Source of the DNA: Deltaproteobacteria bacterium
Lineage (GTDB): Bacteria; Myxococcota_A; UBA9042; DTJE01
DNA length: 9,014 nt
Assembly (NCBI GenBank): GCA_016784945.1
Contig: JADHTP010000113.1
Coordinates: forward strand, 1 to 9,014
Reading direction: 5' to 3'
The position numbers were made by a program, and so were the translations under genes. Below the pieces are notes generated by a model that saw nothing but the letters and a program-made list of their open reading frames with translations, was not told the DNA's origin and made no database searches. Shown here piece after piece: positions 1 to 8,314 of the stretch (positions within the stretch are counted from its first letter, which is position 1; the number at the start of each line of letters is the position of its first letter).

Positions 1-9
1 GGAAGGTTC

Positions 10-636
10 ATGGATGAATCCCCCGGAAAGAAACTGCTGGAAGGCTACGTCGGCGTCAAGTACGACCCGGTGTGCCTCGAATCCTGTTTGCCCGACGCCG
101 TCGCGAGCCTGTACTCTCTCTTCGAAAGGTGCGGCCGGATCCTGGCGGGACACAACATGGCCCCGGCCAACGGCGGCAACATGAGCGTGAGCGTGGAAGG
201 CGGCCTGGCGGTGACCTCCTCCGGGTGCAACCTGGGTCTCATCGGTCCCACGGAACTGGCCTGGGTTCGGGAATGCTCCATCGACGACCGCACGGTCCGC
301 TACCACGGGCCGGAAAAGCCGTCCTCCGAGGCCATGATGCACTGGCTGATCCAGCGGGACTTTTCCGGCGCCCGTGCAGTCGTCCACGCCCACGACGCCG
401 TGGCCACCTCGGGTCAGGTGGTTGTCGGACTGACGGAAACCCCTGTGGAGGTGCCCTACGGAACGGTGGAACTGGCCAGGCTGGCCGTGGAGGCCTTTTC
501 CGGTGGCGCCGACATCATCGCGCTGAAGAACCACGGGTACGTAGCCTACGGTCACGACCTGGATAATGCCGTGGCAACCATCGTCCGAAAGCACCTGGAT
601 CTGGTGTCCCTGTCAGCGGGCCCAGATCCCGGTTGA
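10..636 (+). CDS. Class II aldolase/adducin family protein (FucA-like, zinc-dependent)
   Basis: A 208-residue protein of the class II aldolase/adducin family, whose members cleave or dehydrate phosphorylated sugars using a bound Zn2+ in the cytoplasm. Visible motifs in family order are NGGNMS (residues 54-59) and SSGCNLG (70-76), both phosphate-binding type; PSSE with the catalytic-type acid E107; HAH with zinc ligands H126 and H128; and NHG with the third zinc ligand H175. All four residues matching E. coli FucA E73, H92, H94 and H155 are present, so the enzyme should be active. Length is normal, with about 25 extra residues at the N-terminus. The ATG at 10 follows GGAAGG (1-6) by only three bases, a short spacing, but no other in-frame ATG occurs before residue 50. 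It is followed 31 bases later by speE, probably in one operon. Substrate cannot be assigned: fuculose-phosphate, methylthioribulose-phosphate or another sugar phosphate are all possible. The family call is firm; the specificity is unknown. Confidence 0.9.
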   Translation: MDESPGKKLLEGYVGVKYDPVCLESCLPDAVASLYSLFERCGRILAGHNMAPANGGNMSVSVEGGLAVTSSGCNLGLIGPTELAWVRECSIDDRTVRYHGPEKPSSEAMMHWLIQRDFSGARAVVHAHDAVATSGQVVVGLTETPVEVPYGTVELARLAVEAFSGGADIIALKNHGYVAYGHDLDNAVATIVRKHLDLVSLSAGPDPG

Positions 637-667
637 CAGCCGGTTCGGCGGTGGATAGTGTGCCCCA

Positions 668-1567
668 ATGGGCAACATCAACAAGCCGCCTTTCGACGAC
701 GCGCTGACCCCCTGGGACCTCTGGTACAAGGACCTCGAACCCCAGCAACTCGGCAACATCTACAAAATCCAGCGCGTGCTCTATTCGGGCGAAAGCGAGT
801 ACCAGCGCATCGACGTGTTCGAACACGGCTGGCTGGGTCGGATGCTGGTCCTGTACGGGGCCGTCATGATGACCGAGCGCGACGAGTTCATCTACCACGA
901 GATGATCACCCATCCGGCCCTCTTCGTTCACCCCGATCCCCGTCGCGTCCTCGTGATCGGCGGTGGTGACGGCTGCACCCTGCGGGAGGTCCTGCGCCAC
1001 CCGTCCGTCACGCTGGCCCGCCAGGTGGAAATCGACGGCCAGGTGGTGGAAGTGGCCCGGGAATGGCTGTCGGAGGTCAACGGCAACTCCTTCGACGACC
1101 CGCGCGTGGACCTCGTGATCGACGACGCCAACACCTTTCTCGACGGGGACGACGGCACCTACGACGTGGTGCTGTCCGATTGCTCGGACCCCCTGGGGCC
1201 CGCGGAGGTCCTGTTCGAAAAGGACTTCTTCGAAAAGGTCCTGGACCGCCTGGGCGACCACGGTATCTTCGCCGCCCAGACCGAGAGTCCCATGTTCTAC
1301 CCTGACCAGGTCCGCGAGATTCACCGGCGGCTCCACCAGGTGTTCCCGGTTGTCAGGATGTACCTCGCGCACATCCCGACCTACCCCGGCGCCATGTACA
1401 GCTTCGCATTCTGTTCCAGGGGGCTGGATCCCGTGGGTGACTTCCACCACGAACGGGTAAGCGACCTGGGCCTGGAAACCAAATACTACAACGCGGACCT
1501 CCACGGGAGCTGCTTCGTGCTGCCGACCTGCGCCCGTGAACTGACCTGTGAACGGCCCACAGACTGA
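668..1567 (+). CDS. speE: Spermidine synthase (polyamine aminopropyltransferase)
   Basis: A 299-residue cytosolic enzyme that transfers the aminopropyl group of decarboxylated S-adenosylmethionine to putrescine (or a related amine), giving spermidine and methylthioadenosine. The layout is that of SpeE: an N-terminal beta-sheet domain (about 1-75), then a Rossmann-like methyltransferase fold. Motifs seen are DEFIYHEM (72-79), the cofactor loop GGGDG (98-102), VEID (120-123) whose Glu contacts the cofactor ribose, IDD (151-153), DCSDPLGPAE (171-180) whose D171 is the expected catalytic base, AAQTESP (202-208), and IPTYPGAMYSF (236-246) of the amine pocket. Length matches the family (about 285-310). 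The ATG at 668 is the first possible start, because an in-frame TAG lies at 656-658. The ribosome-binding site is weak (GGTGGA, 650-655, 12 bases away), so translation may be partly coupled to the upstream aldolase gene. dnaE starts about 10 bases after its stop. Amine preference cannot be read from the sequence. Confidence 0.95.
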   Translation: MGNINKPPFDDALTPWDLWYKDLEPQQLGNIYKIQRVLYSGESEYQRIDVFEHGWLGRMLVLYGAVMMTERDEFIYHEMITHPALFVHPDPRRVLVIGGGDGCTLREVLRHPSVTLARQVEIDGQVVEVAREWLSEVNGNSFDDPRVDLVIDDANTFLDGDDGTYDVVLSDCSDPLGPAEVLFEKDFFEKVLDRLGDHGIFAAQTESPMFYPDQVREIHRRLHQVFPVVRMYLAHIPTYPGAMYSFAFCSRGLDPVGDFHHERVSDLGLETKYYNADLHGSCFVLPTCARELTCERPTD

Positions 1568-1570
1568 AGG
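1567..1570 (+). promoter_or_regulatory. Ribosome-binding site deciding the dnaE start
   Basis: An AAGG core overlaps the last base of the speE stop codon and lies seven bases before the ATG at 1578. The frame is also open upstream to a GTG at 1548, which would add ten residues inside the end of speE. The Shine-Dalgarno spacing, and the fact that PHP-domain homology begins at once with MDFIHLHVHS, favour 1578. The overlap of the speE stop with this site suggests coupled translation. Confidence 0.6.
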
Positions 1571-1577
1571 CGACCCC

Positions 1578-4500
1578 ATGGATTTCATCCACCTGCACGT
1601 CCACTCGCACCTGAGCCTCCTGGATTCCACCATCAAGATATTGCCCATGGCCAGGAGGGCTGCCGAACTGGGCATGACGGCCGTGGCCCTGACCGACCAC
1701 AGCAACCTCTTCGGTGCAGTCCAGTTCGCGGGCGCCTGTCGAAAAGCGGGCATCAAGCCCATCTACGGCTCGGAAATCCTGGTGGCCGACCCGGACCAGG
1801 AAGACAGGAACTGGCACCTTGTGCTGTTGTGCAGGACCACGGAAGGGTTCGCGAATCTCCGCGCCATCGTGTCCCGTTCCTACCTGGAGGGACTCCGGGA
1901 TGGAAAGGCCACCACGACCCACGCCAATTTGGCCGAACACTCGGCCGGCCTCACGGCGCTGTCCGGCTGCATGGGCGGCGAAATCCCCCAGGCCATTCTC
2001 CGCTCCGGTGGGCAAGCGGCCGACGACATCGCCTTCCGCTACCAGGACATCTACGGAGAAGGCAACTTCTTCCTGGAAATGGAAGGCAACGACATCGTGG
2101 AGCAACAGACCGTGAACGCCGCCCTGGCGGACCTGTCGAAACGGACACGAATCCCCCTGGTGGCCACCAACAATGCCCACTACATGGAGCCCGAAGACGC
2201 GGTGGCCCAGGCCGTGCTGCTCGCCATCGACCTGAAACGCACCCTCAACGAGGAGCAGCGCAAGAACCTGCCCCTGCATTCCTTCCACTTCGCCACGCCG
2301 GAAGAAATGACGCAGCGGTTCGCCGACACGCCCGAGGCCATCGAGAATACGGTAAAGATCGCCGAATCCGTGGAACCCGAGGTGCTCAAGACCAGTTCCA
2401 CCCTCCATTTTCCGGTGTTCGACACGCCGGAGGGAAAGACCACCGCTTCCTTCCTGCGGGAACTGTCCCTGGAGGGATTGAAGACCCGCATGGACAAGGC
2501 CCGAAGCCACGGCGAAAAGCCGGTGCAGGAAGACTACGACGCTCGGCTTGAGCACGAACTGGAACTCATCGTCAGGATGGGTTTCGACGCCTACTACCTC
2601 ATCGTCTGGGACTTCATCCGCTGGGCGCGGGACCATGACATTCCCGTTGGGCCGGGACGGGGTTCAGGCGCCGGTTCCCTGGTGGCCTACGCCATCGGCG
2701 TGACCGACATCGATCCCATTCGTTACGGACTCCTGTTCGAGCGATTCCTCAACCCGGAACGGGTGAGCCCGCCGGATTTCGACATCGACTTCTGCATGGA
2801 CAAGCGGGACCAGGTCATCGACTACGTGGGCCAGAAGTACGGGTCGGAATACGTGGGTCAGATCATCACCTATTCCCAGTTGAAGGCCAGGGCCGCCGTA
2901 CGGGACGTGGCCCGTGTGATGGGGCTCAGCTTTTCCGACGGCGACAAGGTGGCCAAGCTCATCCCGATCCACCCCAAGATGACCCTGGACAAGGCGCTGG
3001 CCCAGGAACCCCGCCTGACGGAGCTGATCTCGGGACCCAACGCCGAGCCTGGCCTGGCCGACTTGTGGAAAATCGCCACCAAGGTCGAGGGCTTGTCCCG
3101 TCAGCCCGGGAAACACGCCGCCGGGGTGGTCATCGCCGACAAGCCCATCGCCGAATACGCGCCGCTTTTCAAGACCGATGACGGGGTGGTGGTCACCCAG
3201 TTCAACATGAAAGACCTGGACGCGGTGGGCCTCATCAAGTTCGACTTCCTGGGTCTGACCGCTCTGACCGTCATCGACAATGCGGTTAAATGGATCCGCA
3301 CCCGTTCCGACAAGGACTTCCGCATCGAAGACATCCCCCTGGACGACAAGAAGACCTTCGAACTGCTGACCATCGGCGCCACCGCGGGCGTGTTTCAGCT
3401 GGAGAGCCGCGGAATCACCAAGATGGTCCGCAACGTCAAGCCCGACTGCATCGACGACATCATCGCCATCCTGGCACTGTACCGCCCCGGTCCCCTCGGC
3501 GGCGGGATGGTGGATGACTTCATCTTGTGCAAGCACGGGGAAAAAGAGGTTGACTACCCCATTCCGGAGTTGAAGCCGATCCTGGAAGAGACCTACGGCG
3601 TCATCCTGTACCAGGAGCAGGTGATGCGCATCGCCTCCAGGCTGGCGGGATTCAGCCTTGGTCGCGCCGACCTCCTGCGCCGGGCCATGGGTAAGAAGAA
3701 GGCCGAGGAACTGGAGGCCCACCGCGAACCGTTCATCGAGGGGGCCACCTCCCGTGGCGCCGATGAAAAGAAGGCCCGCGAACTCTTCCAGAAGATGGAG
3801 TTCTTTGCCGAGTACGGCTTCAACAAGAGTCACAGCGCGGCCTACGCCTTCGTCACCTATCGGACCGCCTTCCTGAAAGCCCACCATCCGGCCGAGTTCC
3901 TCTGCGCGGTGCTGACGGCGGAGAAAGGCGACCAGGACAAGCTGACCCTGTTCATCCACGAGGCACGGGACCTGGGCGTGGACGTTCTGCTGCCCGACGT
4001 GAATCGTTCCGAGTCCAATTTTACCGTGGAGGACGCCACGGGACCGGTCGACGGCAAGGTTCCCGCCATCCGTTTCGGCCTGAGCGCCGTCAAGGGAGTC
4101 GGGGACAAGGCAGTGGACGTGGTCCTCGAGGCGCGCCAGGAGGACCCCTTCGAGGATTTCCTGGACTTCCTGGTCCGGGTGGACCCGCGCAAGGTCAATC
4201 GACGGGTGCTGGAGGCCTTCATCCGCAGCGGCAGCCTGGACTGTTTCGGCCACACCCGTCGTGGCCTCTACGAAGGCATGGACCGCATGATGGATTATGC
4301 CCAGAACCGTCGGGCTGAACGGGACTCGGGCCAGATGGGCCTGTTCGACGGCGATGTGTCCGCCGGCCCGGCCGCTGGTCCCGTGGGACCACCCGACGTT
4401 CCGGAATGGCCCATGCCGGAAGTCCTGTCCATGGAACGTGCTGCCATCGGCTACTACGTGAGTGGCCACCCCCTGGATCCCTACGTGGACGAACTGAATA

Positions 4501-5060
4501 CCCGGAAGGTCCGTCCCATCGGGGAGCTGGCCGACCGCTGGATCGGCAACACCGAAATCGCCGTGGCCGGCATCGTGGTCAGGAAGACGGAGCGGGTCTC
4601 CAAGACCGGTGACCGCATGGCGTTTCTGACCCTGGAGGACACCTCGGGCCAGGTGGAGTGCAAGGTATTCCCGAAGGCCTACCCCCAGTGGGCCGAGGTG
4701 GCCGATGCCGAAGAGCCGCTGCTGGTGCGCGGCAACGTGGTCGTCGAAGGCGATTCCGATTTCGAGGTGGCGGGGATCGTGGTGCGTTCCATGGAACGCC
4801 TCGAGGCCGCCCGTCGCTCCATGGCCGATTCCGTCATGGCCCGGCTCGAACTGGACGGCCTTCACGAATCGGTCATCGACGACCTTGCGAAGATCGTAAA
4901 GCAACACCCCGGTCGATGCCCGGTGGTCCTTGTGATGAGGCTCAAGGGCGTAGGTGAAATACACCTGAAGACCGGTTCCACCTGGGCCGTCGAACCCTCG
5001 GACGAGGTTCTCAAGGCCATCGAGAGCGTGCTGGGAACAGGCACCGCCAGGTTGTGGTAG
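1578..5060 (+). CDS. dnaE: DNA polymerase III subunit alpha (replicative polymerase)
   Basis: The catalytic alpha subunit of the replicative polymerase, 1,160 residues from the ATG at 1578, the same length as E. coli DnaE. Domains in order: an N-terminal PHP domain (about 1-270; HVH at 7-9, TDH at 39-41, E66, H80); the family C polymerase palm and fingers, with GPGRGSGAGSLV near residue 358, PDFDIDF with catalytic Asp pair D402/D404, and FDFLGL with the third Asp D556 (E. coli D401, D403, D555); a helix-hairpin-helix region near 868-905; the sliding-clamp-binding peptide QMGLF (919-923); and an OB fold (about 994-1070) followed by a short C-terminal domain, which in E. coli DnaE binds tau. 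The polymerase is therefore complete and should be essential. The PHP domain is unusual: positions normally His, Asp and His carry N171, N199 and Q211, so PHP metal binding is probably impaired and proofreading would need a separate epsilon (DnaQ) subunit. It is the last gene of the plus-strand cluster and converges on the TPR gene 18 bases downstream. Confidence 0.97.
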   Translation: MDFIHLHVHSHLSLLDSTIKILPMARRAAELGMTAVALTDHSNLFGAVQFAGACRKAGIKPIYGSEILVADPDQEDRNWHLVLLCRTTEGFANLRAIVSRSYLEGLRDGKATTTHANLAEHSAGLTALSGCMGGEIPQAILRSGGQAADDIAFRYQDIYGEGNFFLEMEGNDIVEQQTVNAALADLSKRTRIPLVATNNAHYMEPEDAVAQAVLLAIDLKRTLNEEQRKNLPLHSFHFATPEEMTQRFADTPEAIENTVKIAESVEPEVLKTSSTLHFPVFDTPEGKTTASFLRELSLEGLKTRMDKARSHGEKPVQEDYDARLEHELELIVRMGFDAYYLIVWDFIRWARDHDIPVGPGRGSGAGSLVAYAIGVTDIDPIRYGLLFERFLNPERVSPPDFDIDFCMDKRDQVIDYVGQKYGSEYVGQIITYSQLKARAAVRDVARVMGLSFSDGDKVAKLIPIHPKMTLDKALAQEPRLTELISGPNAEPGLADLWKIATKVEGLSRQPGKHAAGVVIADKPIAEYAPLFKTDDGVVVTQFNMKDLDAVGLIKFDFLGLTALTVIDNAVKWIRTRSDKDFRIEDIPLDDKKTFELLTIGATAGVFQLESRGITKMVRNVKPDCIDDIIAILALYRPGPLGGGMVDDFILCKHGEKEVDYPIPELKPILEETYGVILYQEQVMRIASRLAGFSLGRADLLRRAMGKKKAEELEAHREPFIEGATSRGADEKKARELFQKMEFFAEYGFNKSHSAAYAFVTYRTAFLKAHHPAEFLCAVLTAEKGDQDKLTLFIHEARDLGVDVLLPDVNRSESNFTVEDATGPVDGKVPAIRFGLSAVKGVGDKAVDVVLEARQEDPFEDFLDFLVRVDPRKVNRRVLEAFIRSGSLDCFGHTRRGLYEGMDRMMDYAQNRRAERDSGQMGLFDGDVSAGPAAGPVGPPDVPEWPMPEVLSMERAAIGYYVSGHPLDPYVDELNTRKVRPIGELADRWIGNTEIAVAGIVVRKTERVSKTGDRMAFLTLEDTSGQVECKVFPKAYPQWAEVADAEEPLLVRGNVVVEGDSDFEVAGIVVRSMERLEAARRSMADSVMARLELDGLHESVIDDLAKIVKQHPGRCPVVLVMRLKGVGEIHLKTGSTWAVEPSDEVLKAIESVLGTGTARLW

Positions 5061-5078
5061 GAAACACCAGGAACCGGT

Positions 5079-8000
5079 CTACATACGTTCGAGCAGCCGT
5101 TTGACTTCGGTGGCTTCGGGCGTGTTCTTCGGCGCCACCCGCAGGTAGGCCATGAAGGTCTTCTTCGCCAGGGGACGAAGCTTCTGGTCCCGGTAGATCA
5201 GGCCCAGGTAGCGCAGGGCCTCCGGGTACTTTTTCGCATTGCGCTTCGACACGATCTGCAGGTGGCCCTTGGCCGCTTCGATCTGGCCCTTGCGCAGCAT
5301 GATCCGCCCCAGGAAATAGTTGGCGTCCGCGTGGGAACCGTCCCTCTTGAGCACCTGCCTGAAATAGGGCGCCGCCTCGTCGTATCGCGCCATTTCATAC
5401 AGTGTCGTGCCGAATCCCAGCAACAGGTCCAGCCGCGATGGTGCCAGGGCCAACGCCGCCTCGAAATCGCGCATGGCCAGCGAAAACTTCTCCTGCTCGA
5501 ACAGGAGGGTCCCCCGCATCATGTAGGCATCGGCGTCCCACTGGTCCGGGTCGACCTCTTCCCTGACATAGGCGTTGATCACCTTGTCCAGATGGAGCTT
5601 GGCATCCCGCATGTGGTCAGTGCCCTCTCTTTTCAGAAGGACCCTGGCGAGTTCCAGTCGGTACCGCGTTTCACCGGTTTTCAACTGCACGGCACGCAAC
5701 AGTTCATCCTCGGCCTTCTGCAGTTGCCCCTGCCTGGCGTGAAGCCGCCCCAGGTAGAAGTGGCCGGCTGCGTGTGAGGGTCGGGCATTGATCACGGACA
5801 TGAGAACCTGTTGAGCCTTCTTCAACTTGCCCGATTCCGACAGGGCTCGACCGTACTCCGCCGCCACGTCCTGGTCCTCTTCAGTCTTGCCATACAGCCT
5901 GGAAAGGACATCCTTTGCCTTCTGTGCCTCGCCCAGCCGCAGGTAGGACTCGGCCAGTCCCATGGCTCCATCCCGGTCCAGTGCATGCCGCTGATCCAGC
6001 GACATGAGGATCTTGGACGCCTCCGCCGCACGGTCCAGGGACAGCACCACCAGCCCCAACGTCTGCTTGGCGGCTGCGTTGGAAGGATCCATGGCCACCA
6101 CCTTTCTCAGCGTCTGCTCGGCGGCGACGAAGTCCCTCTTTTCCCGATAGAACGACGCCAGCGTCACCAGCAGGGGGATCTTTTCCGTGGCGTGTTCGAG
6201 ACCCTTGATCAGGCGGTTGGTTGCCTCGTGGAGCTTTCCTTCCTTGGACAGCGCCTTCGCCTGCATCACGTTGGCCTCCACCGAAGTGGGGTCGATACGC
6301 GTGGCCTCCTCGAAAGCGGACGAGGCGGCGCGGGGTCTCCCGGCTTCCAGAAGATACGCACCGCGGATAATGGAAAACACCGGGGACTGCGGATACTTCG
6401 CGGCACCGTCCCTCAGGGCCTGACTGGCCTTTTCGGCCTTTTCCGCGGCAAAAGCGGCCCGGGCGTAGGCCGCCAGGTAAGCTTCGCTGTCGCATCCCCT
6501 GTGGCGGCAGGGTTCCAGTATGTTCAGGGCTTCATCGATGTCATCAATCTCCGTCAACAGACCGGAAACCAGGAGAGCCGTCTTCTCGTGGGCCGGCTTG
6601 ATGGCCAGGGCGGCGCGCAATTCCTGCATCCGCCCTTCCTTGGTCCCCTTGACCTTCTGGACTTCCCACATGACCAGGTGGGCGGCGAACAGTTCCTCGG
6701 AATAGGCATCGGAATTGGCCTTGGAGATCACCTCGCCAGCCAATCGCGCGGCGCTGTCTTCGTCGCGTTCCTTCAACGCCAGTTCCGCCAGCGTAACCTG
6801 CGTGGCGATATGTCCCGGCTCGGTCTGCAGGATCTCTTCAAGGATGGCCTTGCCCTTTTCCGGGTTCTTCTTCCTGATCTGGGTCCTTGCCAGGAAGTAC
6901 TTGGCGGCCAGAAGGGCCGGATTCTTCATGAGGGCGAGTTCGAAATATTTCTGAGCCTCTTCCAGTTTACCCTGACCCAGGGTGATCTTGCCGTAAAAAT
7001 ACAGAACGTCCGCGTCCTGGGCCGAGGCCACCACCATGCCGTCCAGGACCGCCTTTGCCTCCTGGTAGCTTCCAACGTTTACCAGGTCCATCACCTTGAC
7101 CATGCCGGCCTTCTGACCGGTCACTGCGGTCTGCTTCTCCAGAGATTCCAGTCGTGCGGCCATCTTCGGCTTGCTGGCAATGACCCCGGGGTAACGTTCC
7201 CTGAATCGCATCAGGACTTCCAGCAGGTCCGCCTTGGGCTTGGCGTCCTCCGGGTCTTCGCGGACCAGAACCTCCAGGCGAGCCACTTCCTCCAGGTAGG
7301 ATTCCTTCGTGTCACGCACGATACCGGTGGACTGTCCCGGCGGCGGAATGGCCTTCTTGCCGGAAGTCATTTCAAGGTCGTCGGGAACGAAGAGGTTGAA
7401 TCCGAAATAACCGTACTCAGTCTGACCAAGGATCACGCCCAGCAGCACCACCAGGAGCAGGCCCATCATGGCCAGTTTGATACCGCTGCCACCCACCTGA
7501 ACCTTCCTCTCGCGGACGGCGGCGGCGGCCTTCTGGGTCGCCAGCGGGGCCTCGGCGGCCTCAGGCACCATTTCGATCTCGAGGCTTTGGCTGAGGTCCA
7601 GGCCCAGGGACTCCGATGGTCCCGCCGGTCCCGGTCCCGCACCCGTGTCCAGGTCGAGAACCGGAGGAATTTCCATATCGGGTGTGGACCCATCGCCCAG
7701 GTTCTGATCGGCATCGAATCCCTCGGGCCACGCGTCGGGAAGCCCGATGGAAATATCCGGCGACTCGAGTACACTCGTATCCCCCGTGTCGCCAGCCTCG
7801 AAGATACTGTCCACGCCGCCGATCTCGGCCCCGCTCCCCGTATCCGGGACACCATCTGTGTAAAACGCCAGACTCCCCTCCGGCTCGGAATCCTCGCTGA
7901 GTACGGCATCGATATCCAGTGAGCCGATGGCAGCCGTGTCGGCACCATCCTGACCGCCTTCCTGACCGGGAATTTCCAGGTCATCGAATGACAGGTCCAG

Positions 8001-8294
8001 GCCTTCGGTGGCGCCGGCCGGGCCATCGCCAACGTCCGCGCCCGGGCTGACCCCTTCCCACTTCATGGTGGGTTCGACGTCCTCGGTGGACAATCCGACC
8101 GAATCCTTCGGCTCGGGAAGGTCCCCTTCGAAGGCACTCGCATGAACCATGTCGAGGCTGTCCGGGATATCAAAATCGGCCACGGACACCGGCCCACCGA
8201 CTTCCATCGAAGGATCCCGGTCGATGGGCGACGCCACTTCATCGGATTGCGGTGGAGGCAGCGAAGTGGATTCGTCCTTGGGGCCCATGCCCAT
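5079..8294 (-). CDS. Membrane-anchored TPR protein with acidic N-terminal region (downstream part of a frameshifted gene)
   Basis: A 1,071-residue protein from the ATG at 8294; its frame is actually open back to about 8324. Residues 1-255 are acidic, rich in Gly, Pro, Asp and Glu, with no predicted fold. A short basic stretch (RERK, 261-264) precedes one hydrophobic helix (about 271-290), which by the positive-inside rule puts the N-terminus in the cytoplasm and the rest in the periplasm. Residues 395-1060 form about 16-18 TPR units of roughly 34 residues, with typical signatures such as YFYGKITLGQGKLEEAQKYF (432-451) and YDEAAPYFRQVLKRD (971-985). The only two cysteines, C596 and C601, lie between TPR units. 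TPR arrays bind proteins, so an envelope scaffold or assembly role is plausible, but no specific function is recognisable. No good ribosome-binding site precedes 8294, which argues that translation normally arrives from the upstream frame (8315-9014) across the G tract at 8326-8335. The start of this entry is therefore probably artificial. Minus-strand orientation, convergent with dnaE. Confidence 0.85.
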   Translation of the reverse strand: MGMGPKDESTSLPPPQSDEVASPIDRDPSMEVGGPVSVADFDIPDSLDMVHASAFEGDLPEPKDSVGLSTEDVEPTMKWEGVSPGADVGDGPAGATEGLDLSFDDLEIPGQEGGQDGADTAAIGSLDIDAVLSEDSEPEGSLAFYTDGVPDTGSGAEIGGVDSIFEAGDTGDTSVLESPDISIGLPDAWPEGFDADQNLGDGSTPDMEIPPVLDLDTGAGPGPAGPSESLGLDLSQSLEIEMVPEAAEAPLATQKAAAAVRERKVQVGGSGIKLAMMGLLLVVLLGVILGQTEYGYFGFNLFVPDDLEMTSGKKAIPPPGQSTGIVRDTKESYLEEVARLEVLVREDPEDAKPKADLLEVLMRFRERYPGVIASKPKMAARLESLEKQTAVTGQKAGMVKVMDLVNVGSYQEAKAVLDGMVVASAQDADVLYFYGKITLGQGKLEEAQKYFELALMKNPALLAAKYFLARTQIRKKNPEKGKAILEEILQTEPGHIATQVTLAELALKERDEDSAARLAGEVISKANSDAYSEELFAAHLVMWEVQKVKGTKEGRMQELRAALAIKPAHEKTALLVSGLLTEIDDIDEALNILEPCRHRGCDSEAYLAAYARAAFAAEKAEKASQALRDGAAKYPQSPVFSIIRGAYLLEAGRPRAASSAFEEATRIDPTSVEANVMQAKALSKEGKLHEATNRLIKGLEHATEKIPLLVTLASFYREKRDFVAAEQTLRKVVAMDPSNAAAKQTLGLVVLSLDRAAEASKILMSLDQRHALDRDGAMGLAESYLRLGEAQKAKDVLSRLYGKTEEDQDVAAEYGRALSESGKLKKAQQVLMSVINARPSHAAGHFYLGRLHARQGQLQKAEDELLRAVQLKTGETRYRLELARVLLKREGTDHMRDAKLHLDKVINAYVREEVDPDQWDADAYMMRGTLLFEQEKFSLAMRDFEAALALAPSRLDLLLGFGTTLYEMARYDEAAPYFRQVLKRDGSHADANYFLGRIMLRKGQIEAAKGHLQIVSKRNAKKYPEALRYLGLIYRDQKLRPLAKKTFMAYLRVAPKNTPEATEVKRLLERM

Positions 8295-8314
8295 CCAGGA
8301 CCGCTTGGGATCGT

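Noticed and set aside
639..649. A GCCG-GTT-CGGC inverted repeat between the aldolase gene and speE
   Set aside because: Four base pairs with a three-base loop and no T-run is expected by chance in GC-rich DNA.
1548..1577. A GTG start for dnaE at 1548, overlapping the end of speE
   Set aside because: It adds ten residues without family similarity, whereas the ATG at 1578 has a well-spaced ribosome-binding site and begins directly at the PHP domain.
2664..4964. A 766-codon minus-strand open frame opposite dnaE
   Set aside because: It is a mirror frame of an unmistakable dnaE, with no domain and biased His/Gly/Val composition. The same reasoning removes the long minus-strand frames at 1353-2636 and 515-1762.
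5050..5075. An imperfect hairpin over the dnaE stop codon, with GGTT/AACC and TGGT/ACCA arms around a 7-base loop
   Set aside because: The stem is two 4-bp blocks broken by an uneven internal loop, and no T-run follows on either strand, so an intrinsic terminator for the convergent pair is not supported.
5811..7922. A 703-codon plus-strand open frame opposite the TPR gene
   Set aside because: It lies wholly antisense to the clear TPR frame, has no recognisable domain, and has the His/Gln/Leu/Gly-rich composition expected when a GC-rich coding strand is read backwards.
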